Source: Nocardia sp. NBC_01329
GTDB taxonomy: Bacteria; Actinomycetota; Actinomycetes; Mycobacteriales; Mycobacteriaceae
Assembly: GCF_035956715.1 (NCBI RefSeq)
Contig: NZ_CP108381.1
Location: forward strand, 620,001 to 684,000
Length of the DNA stretch: 64,000 nucleotides
Direction of reading: 5' to 3'
Part shown: positions 52,380 to 61,195 of the stretch, one piece after another
How the letters are laid out: each line of letters opens with the position of its first letter
Position numbering within the stretch: the first letter of the stretch is position 1
Notes under the pieces: model-generated
Seen by the model: the letters and a program-made list of their open reading frames with translations, nothing else
What the model was told of the DNA's origin: nothing
The model's database searches: none
Program-made: the position numbers and the translations under genes

Positions 52380-52441
52380 CCTCAATAATTGTTTAGGTTT
52401 CAGGATGGTTTCACACGAACTGCACAACTCAGGAGATCATC

Positions 52442-52882
52442 ATGAGCACCGCGACCACTCTCTCCGGCACCGCCGTCCGCATCCCCGCACTGAATCGTCC
52501 TGTCGCCGTCTTCGGTGCGATCGGCGCCGCTCTCCTGGCCAATCTCGTCGTCTGGCTGATCGGCGCGGCCGCCGGCGGCACATTCGAAACGGCCGATGCG
52601 GGCCAGGCGCAGAGTGTCGCTCCCGGCGGAATCATCATGATGACCGTGGTCCCGATGCTGATCGGTCTCGGCGCGGCCGCGCTGCTGTCCTACAGGTGGA
52701 TCGGTGTGCTGCGCGTCGCCGCGGTGACCGGTTCGGCGCTCGCCGTCGCGACCATCGGCGGGACGGTGGGTGCCGACTTCGACACCGCGTCCACGGTCGC
52801 GCTGTCGATCACCCACCTGACGCTGGTCCCCGCCATAGTCGTGGCCACCGAGGGACTGCGCCGCAAGCTGATCGAAGGGTGA
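52442..52882 (+). CDS. DUF6069-type membrane protein
   Basis: A 146-residue four-helix membrane protein: PVAVFGAIGAALLANLVVWL, IIMMTVVPMLIGLGAAALLS, VAAVTGSALAVATIGGTVGA, and ALSITHLTLVPAIVVATEGL. This layout with the central VVPMLIGLG and the STVALSITHLTLVPAIVV segment matches DUF6069 proteins of Actinobacteria. RBS AGGAGATCATC precedes the ATG. Function unknown. A bidirectional terminator follows. Confidence 0.82.
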   Translation: MSTATTLSGTAVRIPALNRPVAVFGAIGAALLANLVVWLIGAAAGGTFETADAGQAQSVAPGGIIMMTVVPMLIGLGAAALLSYRWIGVLRVAAVTGSALAVATIGGTVGADFDTASTVALSITHLTLVPAIVVATEGLRRKLIEG

Positions 52883-52900
52883 CGTGTAAGGGTGACGTGT
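52875..52900 (+). repeat. 13-bp direct tandem duplication
   Basis: AGGGTGACGTGTA occurs twice without a gap (52875-52887, 52888-52900). The first copy covers the stop of the DUF6069 gene. Confidence 0.9.
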
Positions 52901-52905
52901 ACTGA

Positions 52906-52943
52906 CGAGAAGGGTCCGCATCCACGAGGATGTGGGCCCTTCT
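52906..52943. terminator. Bidirectional terminator between convergent genes
   Basis: A 17-bp stem with two G-T pairs and loop ACGA, base GAGAAGGG/CCCTTCTC, sits between the DUF6069 and DUF5996 stops. The arms give T-rich ends in one direction only weakly. Confidence 0.75.
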
Positions 52944-52955
52944 CTCGTGGTGGCG

Positions 52956-53882
52956 TCACCGCATCCGCGGCGCGAACGCGTTCAGGTGTTCGCGGTCCCA
53001 GCCCGCGGCGTCGGCGGCGGCATCGTAGGTGGATCGGAGGAACTCCAGCACGGTGGCTTCGGGCTCGTCGGCGGTGCGCACCGCTTCATAGGGAAGCAGG
53101 AACTCATGGATGGAGGCGTCGTAGTAGCCGGCCTGCGGCCGGATCGGTGTCTGCGCGTATCCATCGGGCTCGGGATAGGCGTAGGCGTAGAAACTGCCCT
53201 CGGCCGAGCCGCCGGGCCAGAAACCGGTACTGGCCAGTTCGTGTGAATAGCCTTCGACCATGACCCAGTCGGCGCAGTTCGGGGCCCCACCCGGATGTGG
53301 TGGGGCGCTGCGCCCGGAGAAGCGGGTATAGGCCAGGTCCATCGCGCCCCAGAAGAAGTGCACGGGGCTGGCCTTGCCGACGAACTCCCCGCGGAACCGG
53401 TTCAGGACGCGATCGGCGGCCACCAACTGGCGCCAGAAGGTATTGGCGTGGTCCCGGTCGTAGGCGGCATGCGTGGTGTCCTCGGCGAACGGAATCGCGC
53501 GTTCCACCTCCACCGGCCGGGCCAGGATCGTGATGTCGATACCCAGCGCGCGCAGGGCGGCCATCACTTCCTCGTAGAACGCGGCCACGGTCTTGGGCTC
53601 CAGATTGATCCGATGCCGCGCGCCGGTGCAGGACCGGATGTGTAGCTGGTGGTCGATGAAGTCGAATTCGATATCGAAGATCCCGCGGTCGTAGGGGATC
53701 GCCGAGGTGGTCAATCCGCGTGCGGAGACATAAAGGGTCACCTGCCACCAGTGATTGACCATCGGGGCGCGGGCCAGGCGGAGTTTGCCGACTATCTGCG
53801 TCCACATGTGCAGTGTGTCGCGGGTATCGGTCCAGTCGTCCACCCGTAGCGCCGGCCAGACTTCGTTCGATGTGGTGCGCAT
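52956..53882 (-). CDS. DUF5996 family protein
   Basis: A 308-residue protein of unknown function. Family segments are VWPALRVDDWTDTRDTLHMW, QIVGKLRLARAPMVNHWWQV, SFYAYAYPEPDGYA, FLLPYEAVRTADEP, and HFFWGAMDLAYTRFSG. The many aromatic residues and the HW and HFFWG clusters suggest a ligand-binding pocket. Start ATG 53882 (RBS GAAGGGACGG) gives the family N-terminus. It forms a pair with the DUF2267 gene 53 bases upstream. Confidence 0.85.
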   Translation of the reverse strand: MRTTSNEVWPALRVDDWTDTRDTLHMWTQIVGKLRLARAPMVNHWWQVTLYVSARGLTTSAIPYDRGIFDIEFDFIDHQLHIRSCTGARHRINLEPKTVAAFYEEVMAALRALGIDITILARPVEVERAIPFAEDTTHAAYDRDHANTFWRQLVAADRVLNRFRGEFVGKASPVHFFWGAMDLAYTRFSGRSAPPHPGGAPNCADWVMVEGYSHELASTGFWPGGSAEGSFYAYAYPEPDGYAQTPIRPQAGYYDASIHEFLLPYEAVRTADEPEATVLEFLRSTYDAAADAAGWDREHLNAFAPRMR

Positions 53883-53934
53883 ATCCGTCCCTTCGGCTCG
53901 GTGAACCCGGGGGCTCGGGGCGGGCGGCGGTGCG

Positions 53935-54375
53935 TCAGGCCTCGGCCATCGGCCGCGCACCGCGCAACACGACGCCGAGGCGATCCGGGAACACGGCGAA
54001 CACGTGATTCAGCTGACCGGGCGACATCATCCGGTCCAGCGCGGAAGTGACGCAGCCGGCGGTGAACGCCACATCACCCGCCGAGATTCCGGCGCGCTCC
54101 GCGAACTCGTCGACGAACTGCGCGACGCCGTGGTTTCCCGGTACCCGGCTCGGCACCCATCCCTCGTACCAGATGCCGCGCAGGAAATCGGGTAGTTGGG
54201 CGGTGAGATGCGCGGAATTGGGCACGCTTATCCGGTCCCGGACGGTGTGCATCCACGCGCGCAGCGCACGTAGCGCGAAGGTGAGATCTTCGGTACCCAG
54301 TGCGTCGGCGACGGCCCGCAGCCAGGTGTGTGCGGTGTGCATGCCGGCGGCAAGGGGATCATGGTGATGCGTCAT
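53935..54375 (-). CDS. DUF2267 family protein
   Basis: A 146-residue helical protein. WLRAVADALGTEDLTFALRA, LRAWMHTVRDRISVPNSAHL, TAQLPDFLRGIWYEGWVPSR are the DUF2267 signature, and the C-terminal half has a second helical repeat (AGISAGDVAFTAGCVTSALD). Function is unknown. It precedes the DUF5996 gene on the same strand. Confidence 0.85.
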   Translation of the reverse strand: MTHHHDPLAAGMHTAHTWLRAVADALGTEDLTFALRALRAWMHTVRDRISVPNSAHLTAQLPDFLRGIWYEGWVPSRVPGNHGVAQFVDEFAERAGISAGDVAFTAGCVTSALDRMMSPGQLNHVFAVFPDRLGVVLRGARPMAEA

Positions 54376-54548
54376 TGGTGCACCTGCCTTCCAGGTGGCC
54401 GGTCCGATACGCGGGGTCGGTACCGCAATTCTACGGCGTTACCGGCGAGAACAGCAGGTCCGATTCCTGTCTCCACAGCGCTCCGGGAGATCGATCCCGA
54501 GACGGAGCGAAATGTAATACATACGAGGCAGTGCACGATCATCCGTGC

Positions 54549-55082
54549 ATGACGATCGCACGAAAATTGGCTACCACAGCAGCTACCGGACTCGTTGGTG
54601 CAGCGATGGCCGTGACTGCGCCGGGCGTCGCGGGCGCCGCCGATCCCTGCCAGCTCGGGGCGTCCAATGTCGGACCCCGTACCTGCGCCATGACAGAGGT
54701 CCGGACGGCCCCGGCCTGGACGCTGGGCAACGGTATCTGCGTCGGCATGCTGAGTGCCGCCGGAGTCGCCTACGACGGCCCCCTGGGCCAGTACCACGCC
54801 TTTCCCGGGACTGCCCATTCCATAGAACTGCGGATCACGCAGGGCTTCTCCCCGCTGGGCAATTTCGCGCCGACGGTCCTGGCCTGTGATGTCACAGCGA
54901 TCGTGGACTGGCGGAACCTCGACACCGGCCGGAGTGGTTCGGTGAGCCATTTCATTCCCGCGGGCAACACGAGTTCCCGGCCGTCCTACCTGCACGTGGA
55001 CTCGGGCCCGGGGCGGGTCGCGCTCACGGTGCGCACCGACCGTCCGGGTGTTCCGGCAACGGCCGAGGTGTTCGTACCCTGA
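54549..55082 (+). CDS. Secreted protein with signal peptide, hypothetical
   Basis: A 177-residue protein. Signal peptide residues about 1-32 (MTIARKLATTAATG, hydrophobic LVGAAMAV, cleavage at AGA-AD). The mature part has four cysteines (two near the N-terminus, CVGM, LACDV), a beta-rich body (SIELRITQGFSPLGNF) and ends VALTVRTDRPGVPATAEVFV, which resembles an immunoglobulin-like strand set. I do not recognise the family. It is alone and divergent from DUF2267. Confidence 0.75.
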   Translation: MTIARKLATTAATGLVGAAMAVTAPGVAGAADPCQLGASNVGPRTCAMTEVRTAPAWTLGNGICVGMLSAAGVAYDGPLGQYHAFPGTAHSIELRITQGFSPLGNFAPTVLACDVTAIVDWRNLDTGRSGSVSHFIPAGNTSSRPSYLHVDSGPGRVALTVRTDRPGVPATAEVFVP

Positions 55083-55310
55083 CCCCGTCGCGGGACGGAA
55101 AACGCCGGTATCGTGCGCCGACGCGTCGTCGGGGTATACGGCCAGCCGGGCTTGCGATCGGCGACCGGCAGGGTCGAGTCGCCGATTCGCAGCTACGATC
55201 TTGCCCACATGCCTTATCCAGGCTGGATCGTTCGGAGGAGTTGCGCCACGAAGGATGTTCGAGCTCGGCCGGCTGTGTCACAAGACTTCGGTGTGGATAG
55301 GTTTGTGATC

Positions 55311-55946
55311 ATGCTGCTCTGGATCAACGGTCCCTTCGGCGGAGGAAAGACACAAACCGCGTTCGAGCTACACCGCCGGCTTCCCGGCAGTGTCGTGTGC
55401 GATCCGGAGATGGTGGGATACGGGCTGCACCGGATGATGCCGCCGAAGCTCCGGACCGACTTCCAGCGCTATCCGAGCTGGCGGCAAGGCGTGGTCGAGG
55501 TACTGGACCATGTGCTGCGCGAGCACGAGGGCGTGGTGATCGCCCCGATGACCGTCGCCGACCTCCGATACTTCGACGAGACGGTCGGCCGGTTGCGCGA
55601 ATCCGGCCACGACGTGCGTCATTTCGCGTTGCTGGCCCGCCGGGAGACGGTTCTGGATCGTTTGCGCGATCGTGGGCTCGGCTTCGCTCCCATTCTGCGA
55701 GCGGTCGGTCAGGGCGATCTGCGGCTGCGTGCGGAACAGTTCGCGGTGGACAGGCTGGACTTCTGCCTCGAACAGCTGAGCAAACCCGAGTTCGCCGAAC
55801 ATATCTGGACCGACACGACTCCGGTGGCGGCGGTAGCCGACCGAATCGCCGACACGGCCGGCGTGACATTGACGCCCGACACCGACGGCCGGATACGAGG
55901 CAGGCTTCGCCGCATGGCCGTCACAGTCCGCGGTGTCCGTTTGTGA
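55311..55946 (+). CDS. TmrB-like P-loop kinase/ATPase
   Basis: A 211-residue P-loop protein starting LLWINGPFGGGKTQTAFELH, the Walker A of the tunicamycin-resistance (TmrB-like) and related AAA family. DPEMVGYGLHRMMP, APMTVADLRYFDETVGRLRE, and FALLARRETVLDRLRDRGLG follow in the family order. ATG 55311 and GTG 55305 are both possible starts. It could confer resistance or phosphorylate a small molecule; no operon partner suggests the substrate. Confidence 0.8.
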   Translation: MLLWINGPFGGGKTQTAFELHRRLPGSVVCDPEMVGYGLHRMMPPKLRTDFQRYPSWRQGVVEVLDHVLREHEGVVIAPMTVADLRYFDETVGRLRESGHDVRHFALLARRETVLDRLRDRGLGFAPILRAVGQGDLRLRAEQFAVDRLDFCLEQLSKPEFAEHIWTDTTPVAAVADRIADTAGVTLTPDTDGRIRGRLRRMAVTVRGVRL

Positions 55947-55983
55947 GTGGAGGCGCCCGAGATCGCTCACCCCGTCGGTATGT

Positions 55984-56505
55984 TCACCGGCTCGGCCACG
56001 TGTAGCGAGTCTGGCTGGACGTCGGCAACTTGCCGAACGCGAAACCGATGCTGGGCGCGACTCGATACAGCCTGACGTCGCCGGCAATGACCGCCTCGCC
56101 CAACCGATACCAGGTCCCCGCGGGATCGGTCAGATGCGTTCCGTACTTCCGCTCGAAGTCCGCGACGGCCAGTACACGCTCGGAGCGCTCACCCACGACG
56201 GACGCAACCCCCTCGATAACGACATCGACACCGGTCAAGGCGTTCGTACCGGTCGTCAGCACACAGTACGGATTGTGTTCGAGGTTGAGCGCCTTACGTT
56301 CCTGACCGCCGGTGGTGAAGCACATGCCACCCAGACTCCACGCCGCCAACAACGGCGTCACGTGCGGTCGCCCGTCCGGGCGCACCGTGGAAAGCCAGAA
56401 CACCTCCGCCGTCCCGATGACGGCCGACGCCGACGCCCACGGCGTCGCCCGCGCGTCCGGAGACGAGAACGGTCCCAGTACAACATCCGGTTCACTGTCC
56501 GACAT
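55984..56505 (-). CDS. Pyridoxamine-5'-phosphate-oxidase-fold protein
   Basis: A 173-residue split-barrel protein. AEVFWLSTVRPDGRPHVTPL and CFTTGGQERKALNLEHNPYC are typical of the F420/FMN-binding PPOX class, and VVIEGVASVVGE and RYTWPSR follow. Relatives bind FMN, F420 or heme. Start ATG 56505. No partner gene. The region upstream has a short duplicated GCTTTCGGGG. Confidence 0.88.
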   Translation of the reverse strand: MSDSEPDVVLGPFSSPDARATPWASASAVIGTAEVFWLSTVRPDGRPHVTPLLAAWSLGGMCFTTGGQERKALNLEHNPYCVLTTGTNALTGVDVVIEGVASVVGERSERVLAVADFERKYGTHLTDPAGTWYRLGEAVIAGDVRLYRVAPSIGFAFGKLPTSSQTRYTWPSR

Positions 56506-56817
56506 GTCACATCCTTCAGCAGATTTTCGGGAGCTTTCGGGGGCTTTCGGGGGCTACTGATGGATGACGTCCGCTCGACGGGAAACTCATCGGTCAGCGC
56601 GGGCACCAGCTGCCACCGGCACGCCGATCCCGAGCGATTCTCGGCAAGCGTCGGTGAATGATTCTGGGGGCAGCGCTGCGGCTGCGTACCGGGCCTGTAT
56701 CGGAACGGCGAGTCGTGGACCACCGACCCGAGGTCTGCACCGGCGAAAGGACGCCGCAGAACGTGCCCGGCCCGGCACCGACGATCATCCGAAAGCCCCG
56801 TTGTTCGGCGCCCGTAC
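56506..56817. other. Intergenic region between PPOX gene and next hypothetical gene
   Basis: About 310 bases. A ten-base duplication GCTTTCGGGG is at about 56531-56550. No coding sequence or clear promoter is seen. Confidence 0.4.
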
Positions 56818-57231
56818 CTACGCGAAGAAACAGTCTTCGCCCGGCCGCCAGCACATCCAATGCCCGTCGGTGAAACCGGACAACATCGCGATCTCTGGTC
56901 CTATAAGCTCATCGAGTGCCGGATTCACTACGACGCTCCCGCTGTCGAGCTCGATCCTGAGGCCGACCCCGGTGGCTTCCTCCGTACGCACCACGGTTCC
57001 CGAGATCAGCGAACGCAGTGCCTCCGCGTATCCGGGAAACCCGTCCGTGAACGATCGGCCCGAGGTCACCACGGTCGGCATGACGTCGCAATTGAGGATA
57101 GGTGTGTCCTGCGTCGGGCCGTCGAAGTGCAACTGGACGTAGTCGATGACGAACTGTACGGAGTAGAGGCGGAACCCGACCAACCGCCCGAGCAATTCGT
57201 TGGGTTCATACCCGGGACTCTCACCAGCCAT
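56818..57231 (-). CDS. Hypothetical protein
   Basis: A 137-residue protein from ATG 57231. NELLGRLVGFRLYSVQFVID, YVQLHFDGP, LNCDVMPTVV, GYAEALRSLISGTVVRTEEA and GVGLRIELDSGSVVVNPALDEL indicate an alpha+beta fold seen in actinobacterial hypothetical proteins. No known catalytic site. It is divergent from the RibD-like gene at 57412. Confidence 0.7.
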   Translation of the reverse strand: MAGESPGYEPNELLGRLVGFRLYSVQFVIDYVQLHFDGPTQDTPILNCDVMPTVVTSGRSFTDGFPGYAEALRSLISGTVVRTEEATGVGLRIELDSGSVVVNPALDELIGPEIAMLSGFTDGHWMCWRPGEDCFFA

Positions 57232-57411
57232 GCCGTCATACTGCAGTACTCGGCTTCGACGTCCACCCATCGGCAGACGAGGGCGGGGCGTCAGCGCCCA
57301 GCGCGTGGCGGGAACAAGCGTCACCGACCGGGGGTCTCGGTCCCAGGGACATTCGACGATATCTCGTGTGGCGTCGCGATGAGTTCTGCCCTCCGGGGCA
57401 GTCTGATCTCC

Positions 57412-57978
57412 ATGGGCAAACTCATCTATGGCTTCAACGTGTCGGTGGACGGGTACATCGCCGATGCCCAAGGCAACATCGACTGGGGCGATCCGAGTGA
57501 CGAGCTGCACCGGTACTGGTGCGACTTCGAGCGGGGGATTGCCCTGTCGTTCTACGGGCGGCGGCTCTACGATCTGATGTCCGCGTACTGGCCGACCGCT
57601 GACAAGGCTCCGGACGCCACCCCTCTGATCGTCGACTTCGCCCGCATCTGGCGTGATATGCCCAAGGTCGTGTTCTCACGCACCCTGGAGTCGGTCGACT
57701 GGAACTCCCGCCTGGAACGCGGCGACCCGGTCGAGGTGGTGACGAAACTGAAAGCCGAAACCGACGGCAGGCTGGAGGTGGCCGGAGCGACGCTGGCCGC
57801 GCCGATCGTGCAGGCCGGGCTGGTGGACGAGTACCGGATCGTTGTCTCGCCCACCGCGGTGGGCGGCGGCACCCCGTTTTTCCCGACACTGCCGTCGTGG
57901 ATCTCCCTGCGACTGTTGGAGAACCGCACCTTCCCCGGTGGCACGGTCCTGCTGCGCTACGAGGCGAAACACGAATGA
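57412..57978 (+). CDS. RibD/dihydrofolate-reductase-like reductase
   Basis: A 188-residue reductase-fold protein: KLIYGFNVSVDGYIADAQGN, the DHFR-like start, FYGRRLYDLMSAYWP, KVVFSRTLESVDWN, and LEVAGATLAAPIVQAGLVDE with YRIVVSPTAVGGGTPFFP. These bind NADPH; substrates are unknown for most. Start ATG 57412. A second, divergent member is at 63158. Confidence 0.88.
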   Translation: MGKLIYGFNVSVDGYIADAQGNIDWGDPSDELHRYWCDFERGIALSFYGRRLYDLMSAYWPTADKAPDATPLIVDFARIWRDMPKVVFSRTLESVDWNSRLERGDPVEVVTKLKAETDGRLEVAGATLAAPIVQAGLVDEYRIVVSPTAVGGGTPFFPTLPSWISLRLLENRTFPGGTVLLRYEAKHE

Positions 57979-57989
57979 CACAGCCCGAC

Positions 57990-58335
57990 GCGCTCTGCGG
58001 ACGCCGGCCGGGCTACCTCGGCGACTTCCTGCGCGATCGAGGTCTCCTCGCTGTGGGCCAGTCCGTCGAACGTGGCGTCGAAGGGGTTGCTGATGTTGAC
58101 GATGACCGTGCCCGCGAGGGAGTTCCCCGTACTCGGTGACGACCGGAACGACACTGTCGTACAGCAGGGCCTCGATGACGATGTCCCCGGTCGGGACGGC
58201 GCGCCACTTGCCCGTTGTCGCGCAGCCGCCCAGGGCCTCGGCCAGGTCATCGGCCTTGGTGTGATCGCGTCCCATGATCGCGAAGGTGTTGCCGCCCGCT
58301 ACCGCGAGTGTGCCGATGGTGCGGGCTGGCTTTGA
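57990..58335 (-). pseudogene. NADPH-dependent F420 reductase, truncated and frameshifted
   Basis: The reverse strand reads TFAIMGRDHTKADDLAEAL, KWRAVPTGDIVIEALLYDSV and PVVTEYG in one frame. LAGTVIVNISNPFDATFDGL and EVAEVARPASAERV follow in another. The frame break is near 58125. The first ~15 residues with the GxGxxG are missing where the repeats at 58330-58411 begin, so the insertion of that repeat truncated the gene. Confidence 0.65.
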
Positions 58336-58388
58336 TTGCGAATTCGGACACCGCTTGGTCGCGAATTTCGTCAGCGTCTTGTTCGTGA

Positions 58389-58411
58389 CTGGTCGCGAAT
58401 CTCGACACCAC
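58389..58411 (+). repeat. 23-bp inverted repeat, left copy
   Basis: CTGGTCGCGAATCTCG followed by ACACCAC. The copy at 60762-60784 is its inverse with one difference (22 of 23). A second, shorter copy (TTGGTCGCGAAT) lies just left at 58355. Confidence 0.85.
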
Positions 58412-58630
58412 TGCACCAGCCTGGTTGCAGTACGGCGGTACCCAACCGACCTCACGTAGCTGGGGTTGTCGGCGGTGGTCGTGACGGATCGCTGCGTTGC
58501 CGCTGGGGGACCTCGACGGCAGAACTGGAACGCGTTCTCTCTTTGCTTGGCGAGGAGTCCGCGCTCCCCGCGTGACCGATAGGCGGCAGAAGAGTGTGTC
58601 GACTTGCCGGGCGTCAGGACCTTGATCGGG

Positions 58631-58999
58631 TCAGGCTGCGCGGAGGCAGAAGGGGTGTCCGGCGGGGCTGGCGTATACCCGAGAGGGTTGAGGGGTGGAG
58701 GTGATGGCGTCGTCCGTCGGTCGCAGCCGTCGGCCGCCGGCGTCGAGCACTCGCTGGTCCGCCGTCCTCGCGTCGTCGGTAGTGAGGTCGAAGTGCATCT
58801 GCTGGGAGATTCCGTCGGGCCATTCGGGTCGCTGGTGGCCGGGTGCGTGCTGGATCACAATCACGGGGAATCCGTCGGTTTGCAGGAAGTGGTGCGTTGC
58901 TGTCGTCGTGATCGAGCCACCGAGTAGCCGGTGCCAGAACGCGCTCTCGCTCTCCAGGTCGGCAGCTTCGATGATCAGTGACGTCAGGCTGACGTTCAT
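58631..58999 (-). CDS. VOC-family (glyoxalase-like) protein
   Basis: A 122-residue single-domain VOC protein, VSLTSLIIEAADLESESAFW, RLLGGSITTT, ISQQMHFDLTTDDARTADQR, and YASPAGHPFCL at the C-terminus. The His, His and Glu metal ligands are not all evident, as in the Glyoxalase_6 subgroup. It lies between the inverted repeats, upstream of nothing but 37 bases after the SDR stop on the same strand. Confidence 0.85.
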   Translation of the reverse strand: MNVSLTSLIIEAADLESESAFWHRLLGGSITTTATHHFLQTDGFPVIVIQHAPGHQRPEWPDGISQQMHFDLTTDDARTADQRVLDAGGRRLRPTDDAITSTPQPSRVYASPAGHPFCLRAA

Positions 59000-59035
59000 G
59001 GTGTTTCTCCTCGATTGTTGTATGCGGGGTGCGGC

Positions 59036-59809
59036 TCAGACCACGGGGATGATGCCGCCGTCGACCCGGAACTGCCCGCCGGTGAGCCACTTGGCGCGGC
59101 TGGAGGCGAGGAAGGCGATCATCTCCGCGACGTCCCCGGGTTCGCCGGGGCGCCCCATCGGGATCTCGAGGTGGTCCACGATCCGCTGCTCGATGTCGCC
59201 GACGCCGATGCCCTGGCTGTCTGCTATCTGCTGAAGATGGCTGGCCGCTCCCTCGGTCATGATGAAACCCGGCAGCACGCACACCACGCGCACTCCGTGC
59301 TTGCCCACCGCCGTCGCCAACTCGCGGCTGTAGGCGTTGAGTGCCGCTTTCGCCGCGGCGTAGGGCGCTTCGTCGGGTTGCGGGAGTCGGCTGGCGATGG
59401 AGGAGACGTGCACCACCACGCCGGAGCCGCGCTCGACCATCCCCGGGACCAGGGCTCGGTCGAGGCGGATCGCGCTGAGCAGGTTCATCTCCAGATCGGC
59501 GAGCCAGGACGCGTCGGACCGCTGCAGGGTCGGCATCGTCCCGGTTGCGGCTCCGGCGTTGTCGACCAGGACATCAACGCCTCCGAAGCTGTCCAACACG
59601 CGCCGCCCGAGTTCGGCCACTCCCGCCTCCGACCGCAGATCGGCGGGAATGTAGATGGCGGACAGGTCTTTCGGTGGTGCGGTTCGTGAGGCTGTCAGCA
59701 CGGTGGCGCCGGCGGCGACAAAGCGACGGGCCGTCGCTTCCCCGAGCCCTCGGCTACCACCGGTCACCAGCACTCGCTGCCCGGCGAGTCCCTCGTGCTC
59801 GAACGTCAT
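59036..59809 (-). CDS. Short-chain dehydrogenase/reductase
   Basis: A 257-residue SDR: VLVTGGSRGLGEATARRFVA (cofactor loop), LVDNAGAATG, the catalytic VSSIASRLPQPDEAPYAAAK (Ser, Tyr, Lys), and FLASSRAKWLTGGQFRVDGG. The closing GGQFRVDGGIIP is typical of classical SDR. Start ATG 59809. It is divergent from a TetR gene with a 20-bp inverted repeat between them. Confidence 0.92.
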   Translation of the reverse strand: MTFEHEGLAGQRVLVTGGSRGLGEATARRFVAAGATVLTASRTAPPKDLSAIYIPADLRSEAGVAELGRRVLDSFGGVDVLVDNAGAATGTMPTLQRSDASWLADLEMNLLSAIRLDRALVPGMVERGSGVVVHVSSIASRLPQPDEAPYAAAKAALNAYSRELATAVGKHGVRVVCVLPGFIMTEGAASHLQQIADSQGIGVGDIEQRIVDHLEIPMGRPGEPGDVAEMIAFLASSRAKWLTGGQFRVDGGIIPVV

Positions 59810-59824
59810 GGGCGTCCTCTCCCA

Positions 59825-59880
59825 GTAAAGTGAACCCGACTCCGGAAACTTTACCCTAAACGGAGTCGGACTCACCTTAC
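59825..59880. promoter_or_regulatory. Long inverted repeat between SDR and TetR
   Basis: Arms 59825-59844 and 59861-59880 match at 17 of 20 positions around a 16-base spacer. The right arm contains GAGTC-G-GACTC. It covers the whole divergent promoter and is the probable TetR operator. Confidence 0.65.
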
Positions 59881-59889
59881 GGAGGATCA

Positions 59890-60462
59890 TTGCCGTCATC
59901 ACGTCCACTGCGCGCCGATGCCCGCCGCAATCGTGAAGCCTTGCTGGGCGCGGCCCGCGCAGCGCTGCTCGCCGACGGTAACGCCTACGTGGAGGCGATC
60001 GCTCGGCGAGCCGGCGTGTCCGTCGGAACGCTGTACCGCCATTTCGAAACACGCGAAGCGCTCGTCGCGGAGGTATACCGCCAGGAGGTGGTCGAACTCT
60101 GCGCAACTCCTGCCCAGTTGCTCGCGCTACACGCTCCGGACGAAGCTCTGCGCAGCTTCCTGCTACTGCTCGTGGAGCATGCGGCAGTAGGCAGAGGGAT
60201 GGGCGAAGTGCTGGAGAACATCATGGCGACCGACTCCCCGATCTACGACGACACCCGCACCGAGATGGCCCGTGCCCTGGACGAACTGCTCGCTGCGGGC
60301 GTCGACGCGTGCCTGCTGCGCGGCGGTGTCAGCGGCCGCGTCCTCCTACGTGCCCTCGGTGGTATCTGCGGAATGCGGACCACCGGCTGGCAGGACGACG
60401 CGGTACACATCGCCACCATCCTGTACGACGGATTACGTTACGGCGCAACGAACCACGGCTAG
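59890..60462 (+). CDS. TetR-family regulator
   Basis: A 190-residue repressor. HTH segment AIARRAGVSVGTLYRHFETR, followed by a ligand domain with FLLLLVEHAAVGRGMGEVL and RVLLRALGGICGMRTTGW typical of SbtR-like TetR_C domains. TTG 59890 (RBS GGAGGATCA) is the only good start. Divergent from the SDR. Confidence 0.9.
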   Translation: MPSSRPLRADARRNREALLGAARAALLADGNAYVEAIARRAGVSVGTLYRHFETREALVAEVYRQEVVELCATPAQLLALHAPDEALRSFLLLLVEHAAVGRGMGEVLENIMATDSPIYDDTRTEMARALDELLAAGVDACLLRGGVSGRVLLRALGGICGMRTTGWQDDAVHIATILYDGLRYGATNHG

Positions 60463-60761
60463 CCATGCCGCCGGGTCACGATAGACCCCCGAAGGTTAAA
60501 GCGACGACTTCCGCCGAATGCCCGCACATCGGCATTACAGGGCGTTCGGCGGGTCATCGAACGCCGGTATCGCATCGCGATTTGGAACATGTTCACTCAA
60601 CGAAATACGGCAGTCGGTGTCCGACGCCTCGCTGTGAGGCCGTCCCCTGACGGGTGGCGAACAGCAGACGTCGGCGCTGCGGTTCGATACTGATCATCCG
60701 ACTGAGGTGCGGTCGAGATTCACGAACACCAAATCGGGCGGTGTTGGGATTCGCGACCAAG
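60463..60761. other. Intergenic region with repeat remnants
   Basis: About 300 bases with no supported gene. TCGAGATTCACGAACACC at about 60714 is a diverged copy of the 23-bp repeat family, giving at least three repeat copies here. Confidence 0.4.
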
Positions 60762-60784
60762 GTGGTGCCGAGATTCGCGACCAG
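60762..60784 (-). repeat. 23-bp inverted repeat, right copy
   Basis: Inverse of 58389-58411 with one difference. A further copy (GATTCGCGACCAA) lies at 60748. Together they look like transposase-binding ends. Confidence 0.85.
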
Positions 60785-60987
60785 AACCAGCGTGGGTGGC
60801 TGTGGATATGATCTGGCCCGAAGGTGCCGCGCGAGCTTGACCGGGGCGAACACTGCGTCCCGATACGCCGCCAGCGCGCCCTTGCGGCGCCGCTCTCCGC
60901 GACGGCCCGGGCTGGCCCACCCGGCGGAACCCACGCCCGCGGACCTGCAGGTGCTGTGCGGACAGACTCGGGCCGCCCGGGTGATCC

Positions 60988-61170
60988 GCAGCAGGCTGTC
61001 GAGGTCCGGGTCATTGCCGGTGTTGCGGCGATTTTGACGATCTGCGCGAACAGGTATGTGGGAAGAGTGCGGCGGTTGGAGCGGGTGCGTTCGGGTTTGG
61101 TCAGGCGGGCGGCGGGGTTGTCGCGCGGGTCGATGAGGCGGCTGTCCTCGGTGTGTTTGTTGTGACGCGC
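60988..61170 (-). pseudogene. Tyrosine integrase fragment
   Basis: The reverse strand reads DSRLIDPRDNPAARLTKPER, TRSNRRTLPTYLFAQIVKIA, then after a frame change NTGNDPDLDSLLR. This order matches the segment before the catalytic domain of actinobacterial integrases. The catalytic Arg, His and Tyr region is gone. Confidence 0.5.
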
Positions 61171-61195
61171 GACAACCTTCCGATGTGTCGATTCG

